From Deltaproteobacteria bacterium (GTDB lineage Bacteria; Myxococcota_A; Polyangia; Polyangiales; JADJMO01): 39,294 nt of DNA. Location: positions 1 through 39,294 of the forward strand of contig JACPFM010000031.1 in NCBI GenBank assembly GCA_016182965.1. Direction: 5' to 3'. The notes beneath the pieces were generated by a model. The model searched no databases and had not been told where the DNA came from. It saw only the letters and a program-made list of their open reading frames with translations. The position numbers and the translations under genes were made by a program. Each line of letters opens with the position of its first letter. The stretch's first letter is position 1. Positions 29,485 through 38,018 of the stretch are shown here, in pieces.

Positions 29485-29721
29485 GTGGCGGACAACGAGT
29501 CGAAGGGTCGCATCAGTCTGACCGATGCGCGCTCGGACAAGCGCAAGCAGAGCCTCTACTTCCCCGAGGAGATGCTGCAGGAGATCAAAGACGAGGCAGC
29601 GCGCCTCGATCGCTCGCTCTCGTGGGTCGTTCAGCGCGCGTGGAAGATCGCCCGCCTCGAGATCCGCAAGCTGCCGAGCGTCAACGAGATCGCGAGCGGC
29701 GAAGAGGACGACGAAGGCTGA
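29485..29721 (+). CDS. Small ribbon-helix-helix-like protein (TIGR04563-like)
   Basis: This is a 78-residue protein. The start is GTG at 29485, with GAGGAGG five bases upstream; an in-frame start further upstream lacks this site. The core QSLYFPEEMLQEIKDEAARL, followed by DRSLSWVVQRAWKIAR, has the strand-helix-helix pattern of ribbon-helix-helix DNA-binding or antitoxin-like proteins. It closely resembles a small family I associate with Myxococcales (TIGR04563, from memory). The tail is acidic (SGEEDDEG). No toxin gene is adjacent. Regulation of DNA is inferred from fold only. Confidence 0.8.
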   Translation: MADNESKGRISLTDARSDKRKQSLYFPEEMLQEIKDEAARLDRSLSWVVQRAWKIARLEIRKLPSVNEIASGEEDDEG

Positions 29722-29783
29722 GCCTGCGTGCTCGCGGCCTCGAGCGCCGCGACACCGGATGCCGACGCCGTCGGCGCTTCGAG

Positions 29784-29872
29784 AGGTCGAAGGTCGAGGG
29801 TCGAAGGTCGAAGGCTGCCGCGAGGACGCGGTCGTCTTCTGCGTTCGACCTGCGACCTTGCGACCTCCGACT
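29784..29872. repeat. Heptamer inverted repeat E (TCGAAGG family)
   Basis: The left arm at 29784-29811 is four AGGTCGA/GGGTCGA units. The right arm, about 29844-29872, is the degenerate reverse complement (TTCGACC, TGCGACC, TTGCGACC). It lies in the convergent gap between the small ribbon-helix-helix gene and the FliQ/SctS-like gene. The count of four units matches elements A, B and D. Confidence 0.8.
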
Positions 29873-29891
29873 TTTGACGCTGCGCCGCGCG

Positions 29892-30137
29892 TCAGCCGCC
29901 GAAGGCCCGCGTCGCGAACGCGACGAGCGTGCGCGCCATCCACGGCGCGGTGATCGCGGTCGCAACGGCGACGGCGAGCAGCTTGGGCAGGTGCGCGAGC
30001 GCCGCGTCTTGCAGGCTCGTCGCGCTCTGCAGCGCCGACACGAACAGCCCGACGATCGCGGCGACCGCCACGATCGGCAGGCTCAGCGCGGTGGCCAGCA
30101 CCAGCGCTTCGCGCGCGAGGGCGAACGGCGCGTCCAT
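29892..30137 (-). CDS. FliQ/SctS-family export protein, isolated
   Basis: This is an 81-residue, two-membrane-segment protein. It starts MDAPFALAREALVLATALSL. The family landmarks VGLFVSALQSATSLQD (about 29-44), PKLLAV (51-56) and a PWM (65-67) match FliQ/SctS, a subunit of the flagellar and type III secretion export gate. The length fits the family. No other flagellar or type III gene is in the window, which is unusual because FliQ normally sits with FliP and FliR. It begins 5 bases after the stop of the upstream lipoprotein, so the two probably share an mRNA. A frame continuing upstream through the lipoprotein DNA is a shadow. Confidence 0.82.
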   Translation of the reverse strand: MDAPFALAREALVLATALSLPIVAVAAIVGLFVSALQSATSLQDAALAHLPKLLAVAVATAITAPWMARTLVAFATRAFGG

Positions 30138-30142
30138 CGTCG

Positions 30143-30538
30143 TCAGTCCGCGGCGGCGTCGGTGCTCGCGGTATCGGTGCCGATGTCGGTCGCCGCCTCG
30201 GCGGCGCCCGTGTCGGCCGCCGTCTCGCCGGTGGCCGTATCGGGCGCCGTCTCGGCGGTGGCGGTGTCGGTCGCGCCGGTGTCGGTGCCGCCGGCGTCGG
30301 TCGGGCCGCCGCGCGCGCCCCGGCACTCGCTCGTCGTCGCCGACGCGGTGTTCTCCGGGCAGCAGATCGGCTCGTCGATGCCCTCGACGCCCGTGCAGAT
30401 CAGCGGCGGCTCGCAGTCGTCGTTGCCGTTCGCCTTCTCGCAGCGCTGTGCCTCACCCTGCTTGCTGCACGCCTGGAACACGAACGCGGCGCCGAGCACG
30501 AGCAGGGCCGCGGAGATCAGCGAGCGGAAGGAACGCAT
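30143..30538 (-). CDS. Lipoprotein with Cys cluster and Asp/Thr/Ala repeat tail
   Basis: This is a 131-residue protein. The signal ends VFQAC (Cys24). A Cys-containing block follows (QRCEKANGNDDCEPPLICTG and EPICCPENTASATTSECRG), then a repetitive tail of DTGATDTAT-like units to the end. The function is not recognised. The layout, acyl anchor then small disulphide module then low-complexity tail, is frequent in myxobacteria. It is directly upstream of the FliQ/SctS-like gene. The larger in-frame reading further upstream runs antisense-like through glgC and is rejected. Confidence 0.8.
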   Translation of the reverse strand: MRSFRSLISAALLVLGAAFVFQACSKQGEAQRCEKANGNDDCEPPLICTGVEGIDEPICCPENTASATTSECRGARGGPTDAGGTDTGATDTATAETAPDTATGETAADTGAAEAATDIGTDTASTDAAAD

Positions 30539-30585
30539 GGCGCCGTGCCCTACCACGGCCGGCCGGACGCGTGAACGAGGGGCGG

Positions 30586-31848
30586 TCACTTGGTGATGCG
30601 CGCGCCCTTGGGGATGACGGTGATGCCCTTCTCGGAGACCGAGAAGCCGCGCGCGGTGTCGGCGGCGCGGTCGAAGCCCACCGTGAGGCCGGCGGGGATT
30701 TCCACGTCCTTGTCGATGATGCAGCGACGCAGCTTGGCGTGCCGGCCGACCTGCACCCCCTCGAAGAGCACGCACTCCTCGAGCTCGCTGAACGAGTTCA
30801 CGCGCACGCGCGGCGAGAGCACCGAGCGGTGGATGCGACCACCGGAGATGATGCACCCGTTGGCGACCAGCGAGTCGGTCGCGGTACCGATACGACCCTC
30901 CTCGCGGAAGACGAACTTCGCCGGCGGATCGTGGGACATGCCGGTGCGGATGGGCCACCGCATGTTGTAGAAGTTGAAGTGGGGCTGGACGGCGACGAGG
31001 TCCATCTGCGCCTCCCAGTACGCGTCGGTGGTGCCGACGTCGCGCCAGTAGCCGCGCTCGCGCTCTCCCTCGCCGGGGACGCGGTTGTCGAAGAAGTCGT
31101 AGACGAACACCGCGCGGCCCGTCTTGACCATGTTCGGCAGGATGTCGCGGCCGAAGTCGTGCTTGCTCTGATCGTCGGGCAGCTGCGCGTCGCGGGTGAT
31201 CTCCTCGATGAGCGCCTGACGGTTGAAGATGTAGTTGCCCATCGAGGCGAGGCACCACCCGGGCTTTCCGGGCATCTCCGGCGGGCTCAGCACCTTCTCG
31301 TGGAAGGCGAGCACGCGGCCCTCGGCGTCGACCTCGAGCACGCCGAAATCGCGCGCCTCGGCGATGGTCACCGGGATGGCGGCGATGGTCACGTCGGCGT
31401 CGAGCGCGATGTGCGTGTCGATCATCTGCCGGACGTCCATCTTGTAGATGTGATCGCCGCCGAAGATCGCCACGATATCGGGGTTGTCGTCGTCGATGAC
31501 GTGCTTGCACTGCCACACCGCGTCGGCCGAGCCCTTGTACCAGACCGCGCCGGTGCGCTGCTGGGCGGGCATCGGCTCGATGTAGTCGTCGGTGATCGCC
31601 GACAGACGCCACGCGCGCGCGATGTGCTCCTCGAGCGACGCCGACTTGTACTGCGTCAGCACCTTGATGCGCGTGAGGCCGCTGTTGACGAAGTTCGACA
31701 GGACGATGTCGACGATGCGGTATCGACCGCCGAACGGCACCGCGGGCTTCGCGCGATCGGCCGTGAGGGGCAGCAGGCGGCGACCTTCGCCGCCGGCGAG
31801 GATCATCGAGAGGACGTGGGGCTCGCCGAGGACGGGGACGCGTTGCAC
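30586..31848 (-). CDS. glgC: Glucose-1-phosphate adenylyltransferase
   Basis: GlgC makes ADP-glucose from glucose-1-phosphate and ATP, the first step of bacterial glycogen synthesis. The 420 residues show the N-terminal pyrophosphorylase signature AGGEGRRLLPLTADRAKPAV (18-37) with FGGRYRIVD. YKGSADAVWQ and FGGDHIYKMD (Mg-binding) follow, then FHEK and a C-terminal left-handed beta-helix domain (about 310-420). The residues for catalysis and allosteric control are present by eye. The start is GTG with TGGAG about 8 bases upstream. No other glg gene is nearby. It is downstream of lipB on the same strand with a 113-base gap. Confidence 0.96.
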   Translation of the reverse strand: MQRVPVLGEPHVLSMILAGGEGRRLLPLTADRAKPAVPFGGRYRIVDIVLSNFVNSGLTRIKVLTQYKSASLEEHIARAWRLSAITDDYIEPMPAQQRTGAVWYKGSADAVWQCKHVIDDDNPDIVAIFGGDHIYKMDVRQMIDTHIALDADVTIAAIPVTIAEARDFGVLEVDAEGRVLAFHEKVLSPPEMPGKPGWCLASMGNYIFNRQALIEEITRDAQLPDDQSKHDFGRDILPNMVKTGRAVFVYDFFDNRVPGEGERERGYWRDVGTTDAYWEAQMDLVAVQPHFNFYNMRWPIRTGMSHDPPAKFVFREEGRIGTATDSLVANGCIISGGRIHRSVLSPRVRVNSFSELEECVLFEGVQVGRHAKLRRCIIDKDVEIPAGLTVGFDRAADTARGFSVSEKGITVIPKGARITK

Positions 31849-31961
31849 GCGGGGGCTCCAGGAGGACGCGGGACGACGACTGCGTCAGACCGCAGGATAC
31901 AGAATCGCCGCCGGTTCGAGATGCTCGTTGCGCAGGTCGGTCGCAGGCCCCGAGCACGCCG

Positions 31962-32699
31962 TCACGTGCGCGTGCCCGGCCAGCCCTCGGGGACCGCGAC
32001 CCGCTCGACCCGGGCGTCGAACACCTCGGCGAAGGCTCGATCGGCCAGCGCCGCCACCTCGGTCATCGTCGGCGCGACCACGCCGCCGTTGAGCGAGGCG
32101 AGCGACGCCACGCCCTTGTCGCGGATCCCGCAGGGCACGATAGCGGAGAAGCCCGTCAGATCGGTGGTCACGTTCAGGGCGAACCCGTGCATGGTCACCC
32201 AGCGCGACAGGCGCACGCCGATGGCGCCGATCTTCGCGGGGCGGATCACGTCTGCCTCGCCGGGCCAGGCGGCGGGCGACTCGAGGTCGACCCACGCGCC
32301 GATCTCCTTGGACATCGGGCCGGCCGAGACCCCGAACGTGCGGCAGACCCGGATCATCACCTCGGTGAGGTCGCGCACGTACCTTCGGACGTCGCACCGA
32401 TCGGGCTTCAGGTCGAAGATCGGGTAGGCCACGAGCTGCCCGGGCCCGTGGTAGGTGACGTCGCCGCCGCGCCCGGTCTCCTCGAGATCGAGGCCGATGG
32501 CCGCGCGCTGCGCCTCGTTCAGCAGGACGTGCTCGGCCTTGGCGCCGCGGCCGAGCGTGACCACCGGCTCGTGCTCCAGGAGGAGGAGCGTGTCGCCGAT
32601 GTGGCCGTCGACGCGCGCCTGGACCAGCTCCCTTTGGAGCTCGTGGGCCGGTGCGTAGCGCACACGGCCGAGCCAGTAGCTCTGCACGGCGCGCGTCAT
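31962..32699 (-). CDS. lipB: Octanoyltransferase LipB
   Basis: LipB moves octanoyl from acyl carrier protein to lipoyl domains, the first step of lipoate synthesis. The 245 residues contain [20 protein letters not shown] (about 75-94), [12 protein letters not shown], the catalytic Lys156 in [20 protein letters not shown] and the catalytic Cys180 in IVPCGI. All are intact. lipA is not in the window. The ATG lies only 11 bases after tRNA-Met, so the two are probably co-transcribed and the mRNA would be released by tRNA 3' processing (inference). Confidence 0.96.
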   Translation of the reverse strand: MTRAVQSYWLGRVRYAPAHELQRELVQARVDGHIGDTLLLLEHEPVVTLGRGAKAEHVLLNEAQRAAIGLDLEETGRGGDVTYHGPGQLVAYPIFDLKPDRCDVRRYVRDLTEVMIRVCRTFGVSAGPMSKEIGAWVDLESPAAWPGEADVIRPAKIGAIGVRLSRWVTMHGFALNVTTDLTGFSAIVPCGIRDKGVASLASLNGGVVAPTMTEVAALADRAFAEVFDARVERVAVPEGWPGTRT

Positions 32700-32709
32700 G
32701 GATGTTCAG

Positions 32710-32783
32710 TGCCGGAGGAGGGAATCGAACCCCCGACCTAGCGCGTATGAAACGCCCGCTCTAACCAACTGAGCTACTCCGGC
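32710..32783 (-). tRNA. tRNA with CAT anticodon (tRNA-Met, elongator)
   Basis: The acceptor stem is GCCGGAG/CTCCGGC with discriminator A. The anticodon stem GGCGT/GCGCT (two wobble pairs) closes a TTCATAC loop with CAT. The T arm contains GGGGGTTCGATTCCCTC. A paired first acceptor base rules out initiator tRNA. The CAT anticodon could also be the lysidine-modified Ile2 type; Met is preferred but not proven. Confidence 0.9.
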
Positions 32784-32819
32784 AGGGGGCGCGCTTAATG
32801 GAACGTGCGCCGCTCGTCG

Positions 32820-35261
32820 TCAAGGCCGCGTCGTCCGGGACGCCTGCTCCCCCGCGCCGCCGAGCAGTCGGGCGGTCGCGGGCACGATGATCAGCGAGGC
32901 GCAGAGCCCGGCGACCGTCCCGAGGACGCCGATCATGCCGAGATCGCGCAGGCCGGGGAACCCGCAGGTCAGGAGCGCTGCGAAGCCGCAGGCGGTGGTC
33001 AGCGCCGTGGTGACGATCGCCCGACCCTCGCGCCGGATGGCCGCCACGGTGCCGCCTTCGCGGAGCGCGTGGAGGAGGAACATCGACTCGTCGACGGTGA
33101 TCCCGACCAGCACCGGGAGGACCAGCGCGTCGTAGACGTGCACGCGCACGTGGAAGACGCGGACGGCCAGCGCCACCGCGAGCAGCTCCACCGCCAGCGC
33201 GACCAGCGCCACGATCACCTCGCGCCCGCTCTTCAGGACCGATCGTAGCGCGATCGCCACGAGGATCAGGGCGACGAGCGCGACGCGCGGCAGATCGCGG
33301 GCGAGCGCGGCGCGGAGCGATTGCTCGAGGACCGGGTAGCCGGTGACCACCGCGTCGGGATCGACGCCGGCGATCTCGCGCGCGAGGGCCGCCGGATCGA
33401 GGCCCGGGCCGCGTACGTAGGTGGCGACGATGGATTCGCCGGACGTCGGATGGCGCGCCACATGGCGCGCGGCGAGCGGGGCCAGCGGGCCGTCGCGCAG
33501 CCGGCCCACCGCGGAGAGCGCGTCATCGACCGTCGCCGGCTTGCGCAGGTACGCGAGCGCGGGCGCGAACGGATCGATCGCGAACCCGACCTCGCCGAGC
33601 AGCCGGGAGAGGGCGTCGGCGCGCCCGGCGAGGCCGAGGCGATCGCGCTCGGCGAGGCGCGCCTCGATCGTCGCGCGCGACGGCAGCCACGGGGCGATCG
33701 ACTCGACGGTGCGCGGGCCGCCGGGACCGAGTGCGCGCGACAGGCGCTCGGCGCGCGCGAGGACCGAGTCGGGATCGCGGCCGGTCTGCGTGATGGTCAG
33801 CTGCACCTCGCCCGGCGTGCCGGCGCTCAGGCGGATGGCCTCCTCCTGCGCGACGAGCGACGGCAGGCCCTTGGGCTTGAGCGCGACGATCGCCTCGCCG
33901 GTGCGCGGCGGTCCGAGGATCGCGAACGCGACGAGGGCGCAGGCCACCGCGGCGAGCACGATCCGGCCCCCCCGCGGGCTGGCGGCGGAGGCGGCGAGGC
34001 GCTCGAGCGCGCGCGGCGTCGGCCGCTCGACGGCGCGGCGCTCGAGGCGCGCGGCGATCGCCGGCGTGAGCGCGAGGATGGCGAGCGCGGTCAGCACCTC
34101 GCCGACGGCGCAGAGGAGCCCGAGCTGCCGCAGCGCGGGCAAGCGCGAGAGCGCCATCGCGCCGAACGCGAGCCCCGCGGCGATCGCGGCGGTGAGCGTC
34201 GGTCGCGCGACCTCGCGGAGCGCGCGCTGGCCGATCTCGTGCGGCGGCGCCTCCGGCGCGGCGAGGCGCGCGCGCTCGACGCCGGCGTAGACGTGCACGC
34301 CGGTGTCGAGGCCGACGCCGATCACCACAGAGGCGAAGCCCATCGCGATGGCGGTGATCCCACCCGGCAACATGGCGGCGACCGCCGTCGTCCACAAGGT
34401 GCCGAGGAGGAGCGGCGGTCCGATGGCGAGCAGGGCGCGCGCGCGCCGGAAGGTGACCACGAACGCGACCGCGACGAGCACCGTCGAGAGCGCGCTCGAG
34501 AGGTAGAGATCGTGTCGGATCATCCGCTCGACGTCGCGCGCGATGGCCGCGCCGCCGGCGATCGAGGCGCGCACGCCGGGGTGCTTGGGGAGCGCGTCGG
34601 CGATTGCGCCCTCGAGCGCGTCGACGAGGCGTTTGGCGTCGTCGGAGTCGAGCGCCGAGCCCACGGTGTTGACCAGCACGAAGCGCGCGCGTCCCTCGTC
34701 GGCGACCAGCGCGCCGCTCTCGTCGGCCGAGGCGGTGGCCGCCAGCGTGCGCGCGCGCCCGCGCACGATCGAGAGCAGCCGCAGGGGATCGCCCTTGATC
34801 ATCGTGGACAGCCCCGACGATCCGGGCATCAGGAGCAGCGCGCGCGTCTCCTCGAGGCGCTCCTTCATGTCCGCGTCGGACAGCGCCTGCGCGAGCTGCT
34901 TGCGCTCCTCGTCGTCGGCGAACGCCCACGCGATCGTCGGATCCGGGGGCGGCGCGTCCGGATCGGGCGCGGGCGCCGCGACCGACGTCGTCGCGCCGCG
35001 CACGCCGGGGCGCCCGATCGCCGAGCGCGCGATGTCGTCGGCCGCGGCCTCGACCGCGCGCGGATCGTCGCCGCGCACCAGCACGATGGTGACGTCGCCC
35101 CCGCCGAAGGCGTCGACGTACGCGCCGAGCGCCTTGGCGGCCGGATCGTCGGGGAAGAGGCTGGCGAGGCGACCCGACAGCCGCAGCCGTGGCACCAGCG
35201 CGAGCGACGCGATCGTGAGCAGCAGCGCGAGGAGCGGCGCGAGGCGGAGCAGCCGGGCCAT
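32820..35261 (-). CDS. MMPL/RND-family transporter
   Basis: This is an 813-residue membrane protein. One N-terminal segment (5-23) precedes a large periplasmic domain (about 30-240). A bundle of about five segments follows, including VVIGVGLDTGVHVYAGV. A second periplasmic domain and a second bundle, including LVGITVDESMFLLHAL, complete the duplicated RND plan. The two GVGLDTG/GITVDES segments are the counterparts of the MMPL proton-relay region. Lipid or hopanoid export is a common role in this family; the substrate here is unknown. Its ATG directly follows the stop of the CNNM/CBS gene (TGA then ATG), so translation is coupled. Confidence 0.9.
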   Translation of the reverse strand: MARLLRLAPLLALLLTIASLALVPRLRLSGRLASLFPDDPAAKALGAYVDAFGGGDVTIVLVRGDDPRAVEAAADDIARSAIGRPGVRGATTSVAAPAPDPDAPPPDPTIAWAFADDEERKQLAQALSDADMKERLEETRALLLMPGSSGLSTMIKGDPLRLLSIVRGRARTLAATASADESGALVADEGRARFVLVNTVGSALDSDDAKRLVDALEGAIADALPKHPGVRASIAGGAAIARDVERMIRHDLYLSSALSTVLVAVAFVVTFRRARALLAIGPPLLLGTLWTTAVAAMLPGGITAIAMGFASVVIGVGLDTGVHVYAGVERARLAAPEAPPHEIGQRALREVARPTLTAAIAAGLAFGAMALSRLPALRQLGLLCAVGEVLTALAILALTPAIAARLERRAVERPTPRALERLAASAASPRGGRIVLAAVACALVAFAILGPPRTGEAIVALKPKGLPSLVAQEEAIRLSAGTPGEVQLTITQTGRDPDSVLARAERLSRALGPGGPRTVESIAPWLPSRATIEARLAERDRLGLAGRADALSRLLGEVGFAIDPFAPALAYLRKPATVDDALSAVGRLRDGPLAPLAARHVARHPTSGESIVATYVRGPGLDPAALAREIAGVDPDAVVTGYPVLEQSLRAALARDLPRVALVALILVAIALRSVLKSGREVIVALVALAVELLAVALAVRVFHVRVHVYDALVLPVLVGITVDESMFLLHALREGGTVAAIRREGRAIVTTALTTACGFAALLTCGFPGLRDLGMIGVLGTVAGLCASLIIVPATARLLGGAGEQASRTTRP

Positions 35262-36632
35262 TCACCGTTCCGGAGGCACGGTGGTTTCGGCGTCGTCGGG
35301 CTCGACCGGCGCGACAATCGGCGGACGCACGGTCGGCGCGTGCGGGTGCAGGCGCACGTCGACCACGCGGCGCCGACGGATGGCGCGGATCTCCCCGTCG
35401 AAGGGCCCGAGCCGCACGTAGTCGCCCTTGCGCGGGATGCGCCCGAGCTCGGCGACCATCCACGCGCCGAGCGCCTCGCCCGCCGCGTCGTCCGGGGGCT
35501 CGACGCCGATCGAGCGCAGATCGTCGAGCATCAGGAGCGGGTCGACGTCCCAGCTCCCCGGCTCGCCGGCCACCTCGCGGATGCGCGGCTGCTCCTCTTC
35601 GTCGGCCTCGTCGCGGATCTCGCCGACGATCTCCTCGAGGAGGTCTTCCATCGTCAACAGGCCGCTGGTGCCGCCGTACTCGTCGACGACGAGCGCGAAC
35701 AAGGTCTGCGCCTGCTGCATCGCGCGCAGCACGTCGATCAGGGACTGCGGCTCGGGCACGTAGAGGACCTGCCGGCGCAGCGCGGTGAGGTCGGGGAGCG
35801 TGGCGGCCTTCGGATCGAGCAGTAGATCCTTCGAGTACAGGTACCCGACCGCGCGATCGAGATCGTTCTTCTCGGTCAGCACGATGCGCGTGTACTCCTG
35901 CTGCCGCAGGTAGGCGATCGCGTCCTTCGGCGTGGTGGACACCGGCAGGTAGGCGATGTCGACGCGCGGGACCATGGCGTGCCGCGCCTGCCGCGACGCG
36001 AACCGCACCACGCGCTCGAGGAGCGCCCGTTTGTCCTCCGCGCGAGGCCCGCGCGCCATCGTCGCCGCGATGATGCCCGTGAGCTCCTCTTCGCTCAACT
36101 CGCCCTCGCCGGGGACGGCGCCCCGCAGGCCGAAGAGCCGCAGCAGCACCTTGGTGGCGCCCTCGATGAGGAAGTTGACCGGCGACAGCACCAGGTACGC
36201 GATGCGCAGCGGGCGGGCGAGCAGCAGCGCGGCGCGCTCGGCGCGGTGCAGCGCCAACATCTTGGGGATCTGCTCGCCGAGCAGTACGTGGAGGTACGTG
36301 ATCGCCGCGAACGCGGCGACCGCGCCGCCACCGTGCGACGTGCCGCCGAGCGGCTGGCCGCCGAGGCGCTGCCAGACCCGATCGAACAGCCCGGCGAAGG
36401 CCGGCTCGCCGATCCAACCGAGGGCCAGGGAGGCGAGGGTGATGCCGATCTGGGACACCGACAGGTAGCGGTCGATCTCCCGCGCGATCTTCAGCGCGGA
36501 CCGCGCGCCCGGCGTGCCCTTGCGCTCGAGCCGCTGCAGCCGCGCCGGCCGCACGCGCACGAGCGCGAACTCGGCCGCCACGAAGAACCCGTTGAGGGCG
36601 ACCAGCGCAAGCGCAGCGAGGAGGCCCAGCAT
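35262..36632 (-). CDS. CNNM/CBS-domain protein (HlyC/CorC family)
   Basis: This is a 456-residue protein. The N-terminal DUF21/CNNM membrane domain (1-190) has NGFFVAAEFALVRVRPARLQ and the segment GEPAFAGLF. Two CBS domains follow (about 215-335), with HAMVPRVDIAYLPV and LFALVVDEYGGTSGLLTMED. A CorC/HlyC C-terminal domain (about 360-435) ends in a Pro-rich tail. Members of this family are linked to magnesium or cobalt efflux and are often mis-named haemolysins. The gene is coupled to the RND transporter. It is divergent from rlmH with a 29-base gap. Confidence 0.92.
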   Translation of the reverse strand: MLGLLAALALVALNGFFVAAEFALVRVRPARLQRLERKGTPGARSALKIAREIDRYLSVSQIGITLASLALGWIGEPAFAGLFDRVWQRLGGQPLGGTSHGGGAVAAFAAITYLHVLLGEQIPKMLALHRAERAALLLARPLRIAYLVLSPVNFLIEGATKVLLRLFGLRGAVPGEGELSEEELTGIIAATMARGPRAEDKRALLERVVRFASRQARHAMVPRVDIAYLPVSTTPKDAIAYLRQQEYTRIVLTEKNDLDRAVGYLYSKDLLLDPKAATLPDLTALRRQVLYVPEPQSLIDVLRAMQQAQTLFALVVDEYGGTSGLLTMEDLLEEIVGEIRDEADEEEQPRIREVAGEPGSWDVDPLLMLDDLRSIGVEPPDDAAGEALGAWMVAELGRIPRKGDYVRLGPFDGEIRAIRRRRVVDVRLHPHAPTVRPPIVAPVEPDDAETTVPPER

Positions 36633-36649
36633 CGGTCGATCGACGAAGG

Positions 36650-36655
36650 TACCAT
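36650..36655 (+). promoter_or_regulatory. TACCAT element, leaderless rlmH transcript
   Basis: TACCAT lies 6 bases before the rlmH GTG in a 29-base divergent gap. GAAGG is present but 13 bases away. The layout matches the other TANNNT-N6/7-start sites in this window. No -35 box is clear. Confidence 0.35.
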
Positions 36656-36661
36656 GACGCG

Positions 36662-37096
36662 GTGCGGATCCGCGTCGTCGCCGTCGGGAAGCTCAAGGAA
36701 GCGCACTACCGGGATGCCGTCGACGAGTACCTCGGCCGTCTGAAGCGCTACGCGACGATCGAGGAGGTCGAGATCAAGGAGGGCCCGCAGGTCGCGCAGG
36801 CGATGCGCAAGGCCATCCCGCCGCGCGCGCACGTGGTCGCCTTGACGATCGACGGCAAGATGCGCTCGAGCGAGGAGCTGGCCGCGAGGCTGGAGGACCT
36901 CGCCGGTCGAACGCCGGAGGTGGTGTTCGTGATCGGGGGGGCGGACGGGATCCCCGCCGAGATCGTGAAGACGGCGAACGAGACGCTGTCGCTCGGGAAG
37001 ATGACGCTGCCGCATCGTCTGGCGCGGCTGGTGCTGGTGGAGCAGGTGTATCGGGCGATGACGATTCGGAAGGGGGAGCCGTATCACCACGGGTGA
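36662..37096 (+). CDS. rlmH: 23S rRNA (pseudouridine1915-N3)-methyltransferase
   Basis: RlmH is a SPOUT-fold dimer that methylates pseudouridine 1915 in helix 69 of 23S rRNA. The 144 residues show RVVAVGKLKEAHYRDAVDEY at the N-terminus, VVFVIGGADGIP (about 101-112, the cofactor knot) and the C-terminal LPHRLARLVLVEQVYRAMTI, then RKGEPYHHG. The length and C-terminus match the family closely. The start is GTG at 36662; an ATG nine bases earlier is out of frame. The gene is followed 3 bases later by a hexamer repeat. Confidence 0.96.
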   Translation: MRIRVVAVGKLKEAHYRDAVDEYLGRLKRYATIEEVEIKEGPQVAQAMRKAIPPRAHVVALTIDGKMRSSEELAARLEDLAGRTPEVVFVIGGADGIPAEIVKTANETLSLGKMTLPHRLARLVLVEQVYRAMTIRKGEPYHHG

Positions 37097-37099
37097 CTG

Positions 37100-37201
37100 G
37101 AACGCGAACGCGGAGGCGGACGCGGACGCGAACGCGAACGCGGAAGCGGAGGCGGAGGCGGACGCGGAGGCGGGCGCGAACGCGGAGGCGGAGGCGGACG
37201 C
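37100..37201. repeat. 6-bp tandem repeat filling the rlmH/transposase gap
   Basis: Seventeen head-to-tail hexamers (GGAGGC, GGACGC, GAACGC and single variants) run from 3 bases after the rlmH stop to 2 bases before the complement of the transposase stop. The whole convergent spacer is repeat. The unit is a multiple of three, so minus-strand shadow frames read as Ser-Ala/Phe-Ala repeats, but no gene covers it. Confidence 0.9.
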
Positions 37202-37203
37202 GC

Positions 37204-37875
37204 TCAGGGCGTGATGGGGCCGTGGCGGAGCCAACCCGTCTTCAGTAGCCACGACTTCGGATCGGAGACCGGCGGCGGGCCCGTGCCGGCGCTCGTGGGC
37301 GCGCGCTTCGCCGTGAAGCCGAAGTGGCGGAAGACCGGGGCCGACGAGAACGGATCGAGCGCGATGCCGAGGCGACCCGCCTGCGCGCTGTGCTTCAGGT
37401 GGTTCAGCAGCACGTAGCGGATCGCCCGGTGCACCTCGCGCGCGGTGGGAAGGAGGCGCGCGTGGTAGCGATCGGCGAGCACGCGGCCGCGGGGGCGCCC
37501 CATCATCGTGTTCACGCGCTTGGCGAAGCGGATGCCGAAGCCCTGCATGCGGCGCGAGAGGGCGATGCGGTCGTCGGCTTCGACGATCAGGTGCAGGTGG
37601 TTTCCCTGCACCGAGAAGTGCACGACGCGTAGGGCGCGGAGCGCTCGCTCGGCCTTCAGGGCGTGCTCGACACAGGAGTAGCCGCGCTGGCTGCGGAGGT
37701 TCCACACCCCCTTCGCCATGCGCAGGGTCGCGTGCAGCGGCGTGCGCGTGCCGTCGAAGCGCGGGCGGGCGGCGTGTGCGACCTGGGTCGAAGTCCGCGG
37801 ACGCCCTGCACCTCTCCGCGCGCCGCCGTGGCGGTGCATCGGCAGGTCGAGCTGGACGGAGGCGCGGCGCCGCAT
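37204..37875 (-). CDS. REP-associated (Y1/HUH) transposase-like protein
   Basis: This 223-residue protein belongs to the IS200-like Y1 transposase superfamily in its RAYT form. The metal-binding HxH is in GNHLHLIVEA (His93, His95), and Tyr154 in AIRYVLLNHLKH, 59 residues later, is the likely catalytic tyrosine. LRSQRGYSCVEHAL and RVLADRYHARLLPT are other family features. The N-terminus is very basic (HRHGGARRGAGRPRTS). No IS ends or second transposase gene flank it, so it looks like a domesticated single-copy enzyme that processes dispersed palindromes. Palindrome clusters and heptamer elements elsewhere in this window are possible substrates (inference). Confidence 0.83.
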   Translation of the reverse strand: MRRRASVQLDLPMHRHGGARRGAGRPRTSTQVAHAARPRFDGTRTPLHATLRMAKGVWNLRSQRGYSCVEHALKAERALRALRVVHFSVQGNHLHLIVEADDRIALSRRMQGFGIRFAKRVNTMMGRPRGRVLADRYHARLLPTAREVHRAIRYVLLNHLKHSAQAGRLGIALDPFSSAPVFRHFGFTAKRAPTSAGTGPPPVSDPKSWLLKTGWLRHGPITP

Positions 37876-37936
37876 CTTGAATACGGCATATATAACCCAG
37901 CCACCGAGAAATGCAATCGCCGGCCACCTGGGGCAA

Positions 37937-38018
37937 ACCGGAGACGTAGGTCACGGAACGCACCGGAGACTTGGGTGACAGGTGTCTCCAGTAGACCGGA
38001 GACATGGGCGACACCGGA
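37937..38018. repeat. Three ACCGGAGAC-type repeats, possible IS end remnants
   Basis: The motif ACCGGAGAC followed by roughly NTRGGTSAC occurs at 37937, 37962 and 37995. An inverted GTGTCTCC lies at about 37983. Such GGAGAC...GGTGAC repeats resemble the ends of some integrase-type insertion sequences, but no transposase of that kind is present. The gap 37876-38197 otherwise holds no gene. Confidence 0.45.

Noticed and set aside
30143..31957. 604-codon minus frame spanning the lipoprotein and glgC
   Set aside because: Only the last 131 codons have signal and domain character; the rest is an out-of-frame reading of glgC.
32710..32783. Initiator tRNA-fMet
   Set aside because: The first acceptor pair is G-C and the initiator hallmark mismatch is absent.
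35262..36632. Haemolysin
   Set aside because: DUF21 plus paired CBS plus CorC/HlyC domains indicate a CNNM-type transporter; the haemolysin name in this family is historical.
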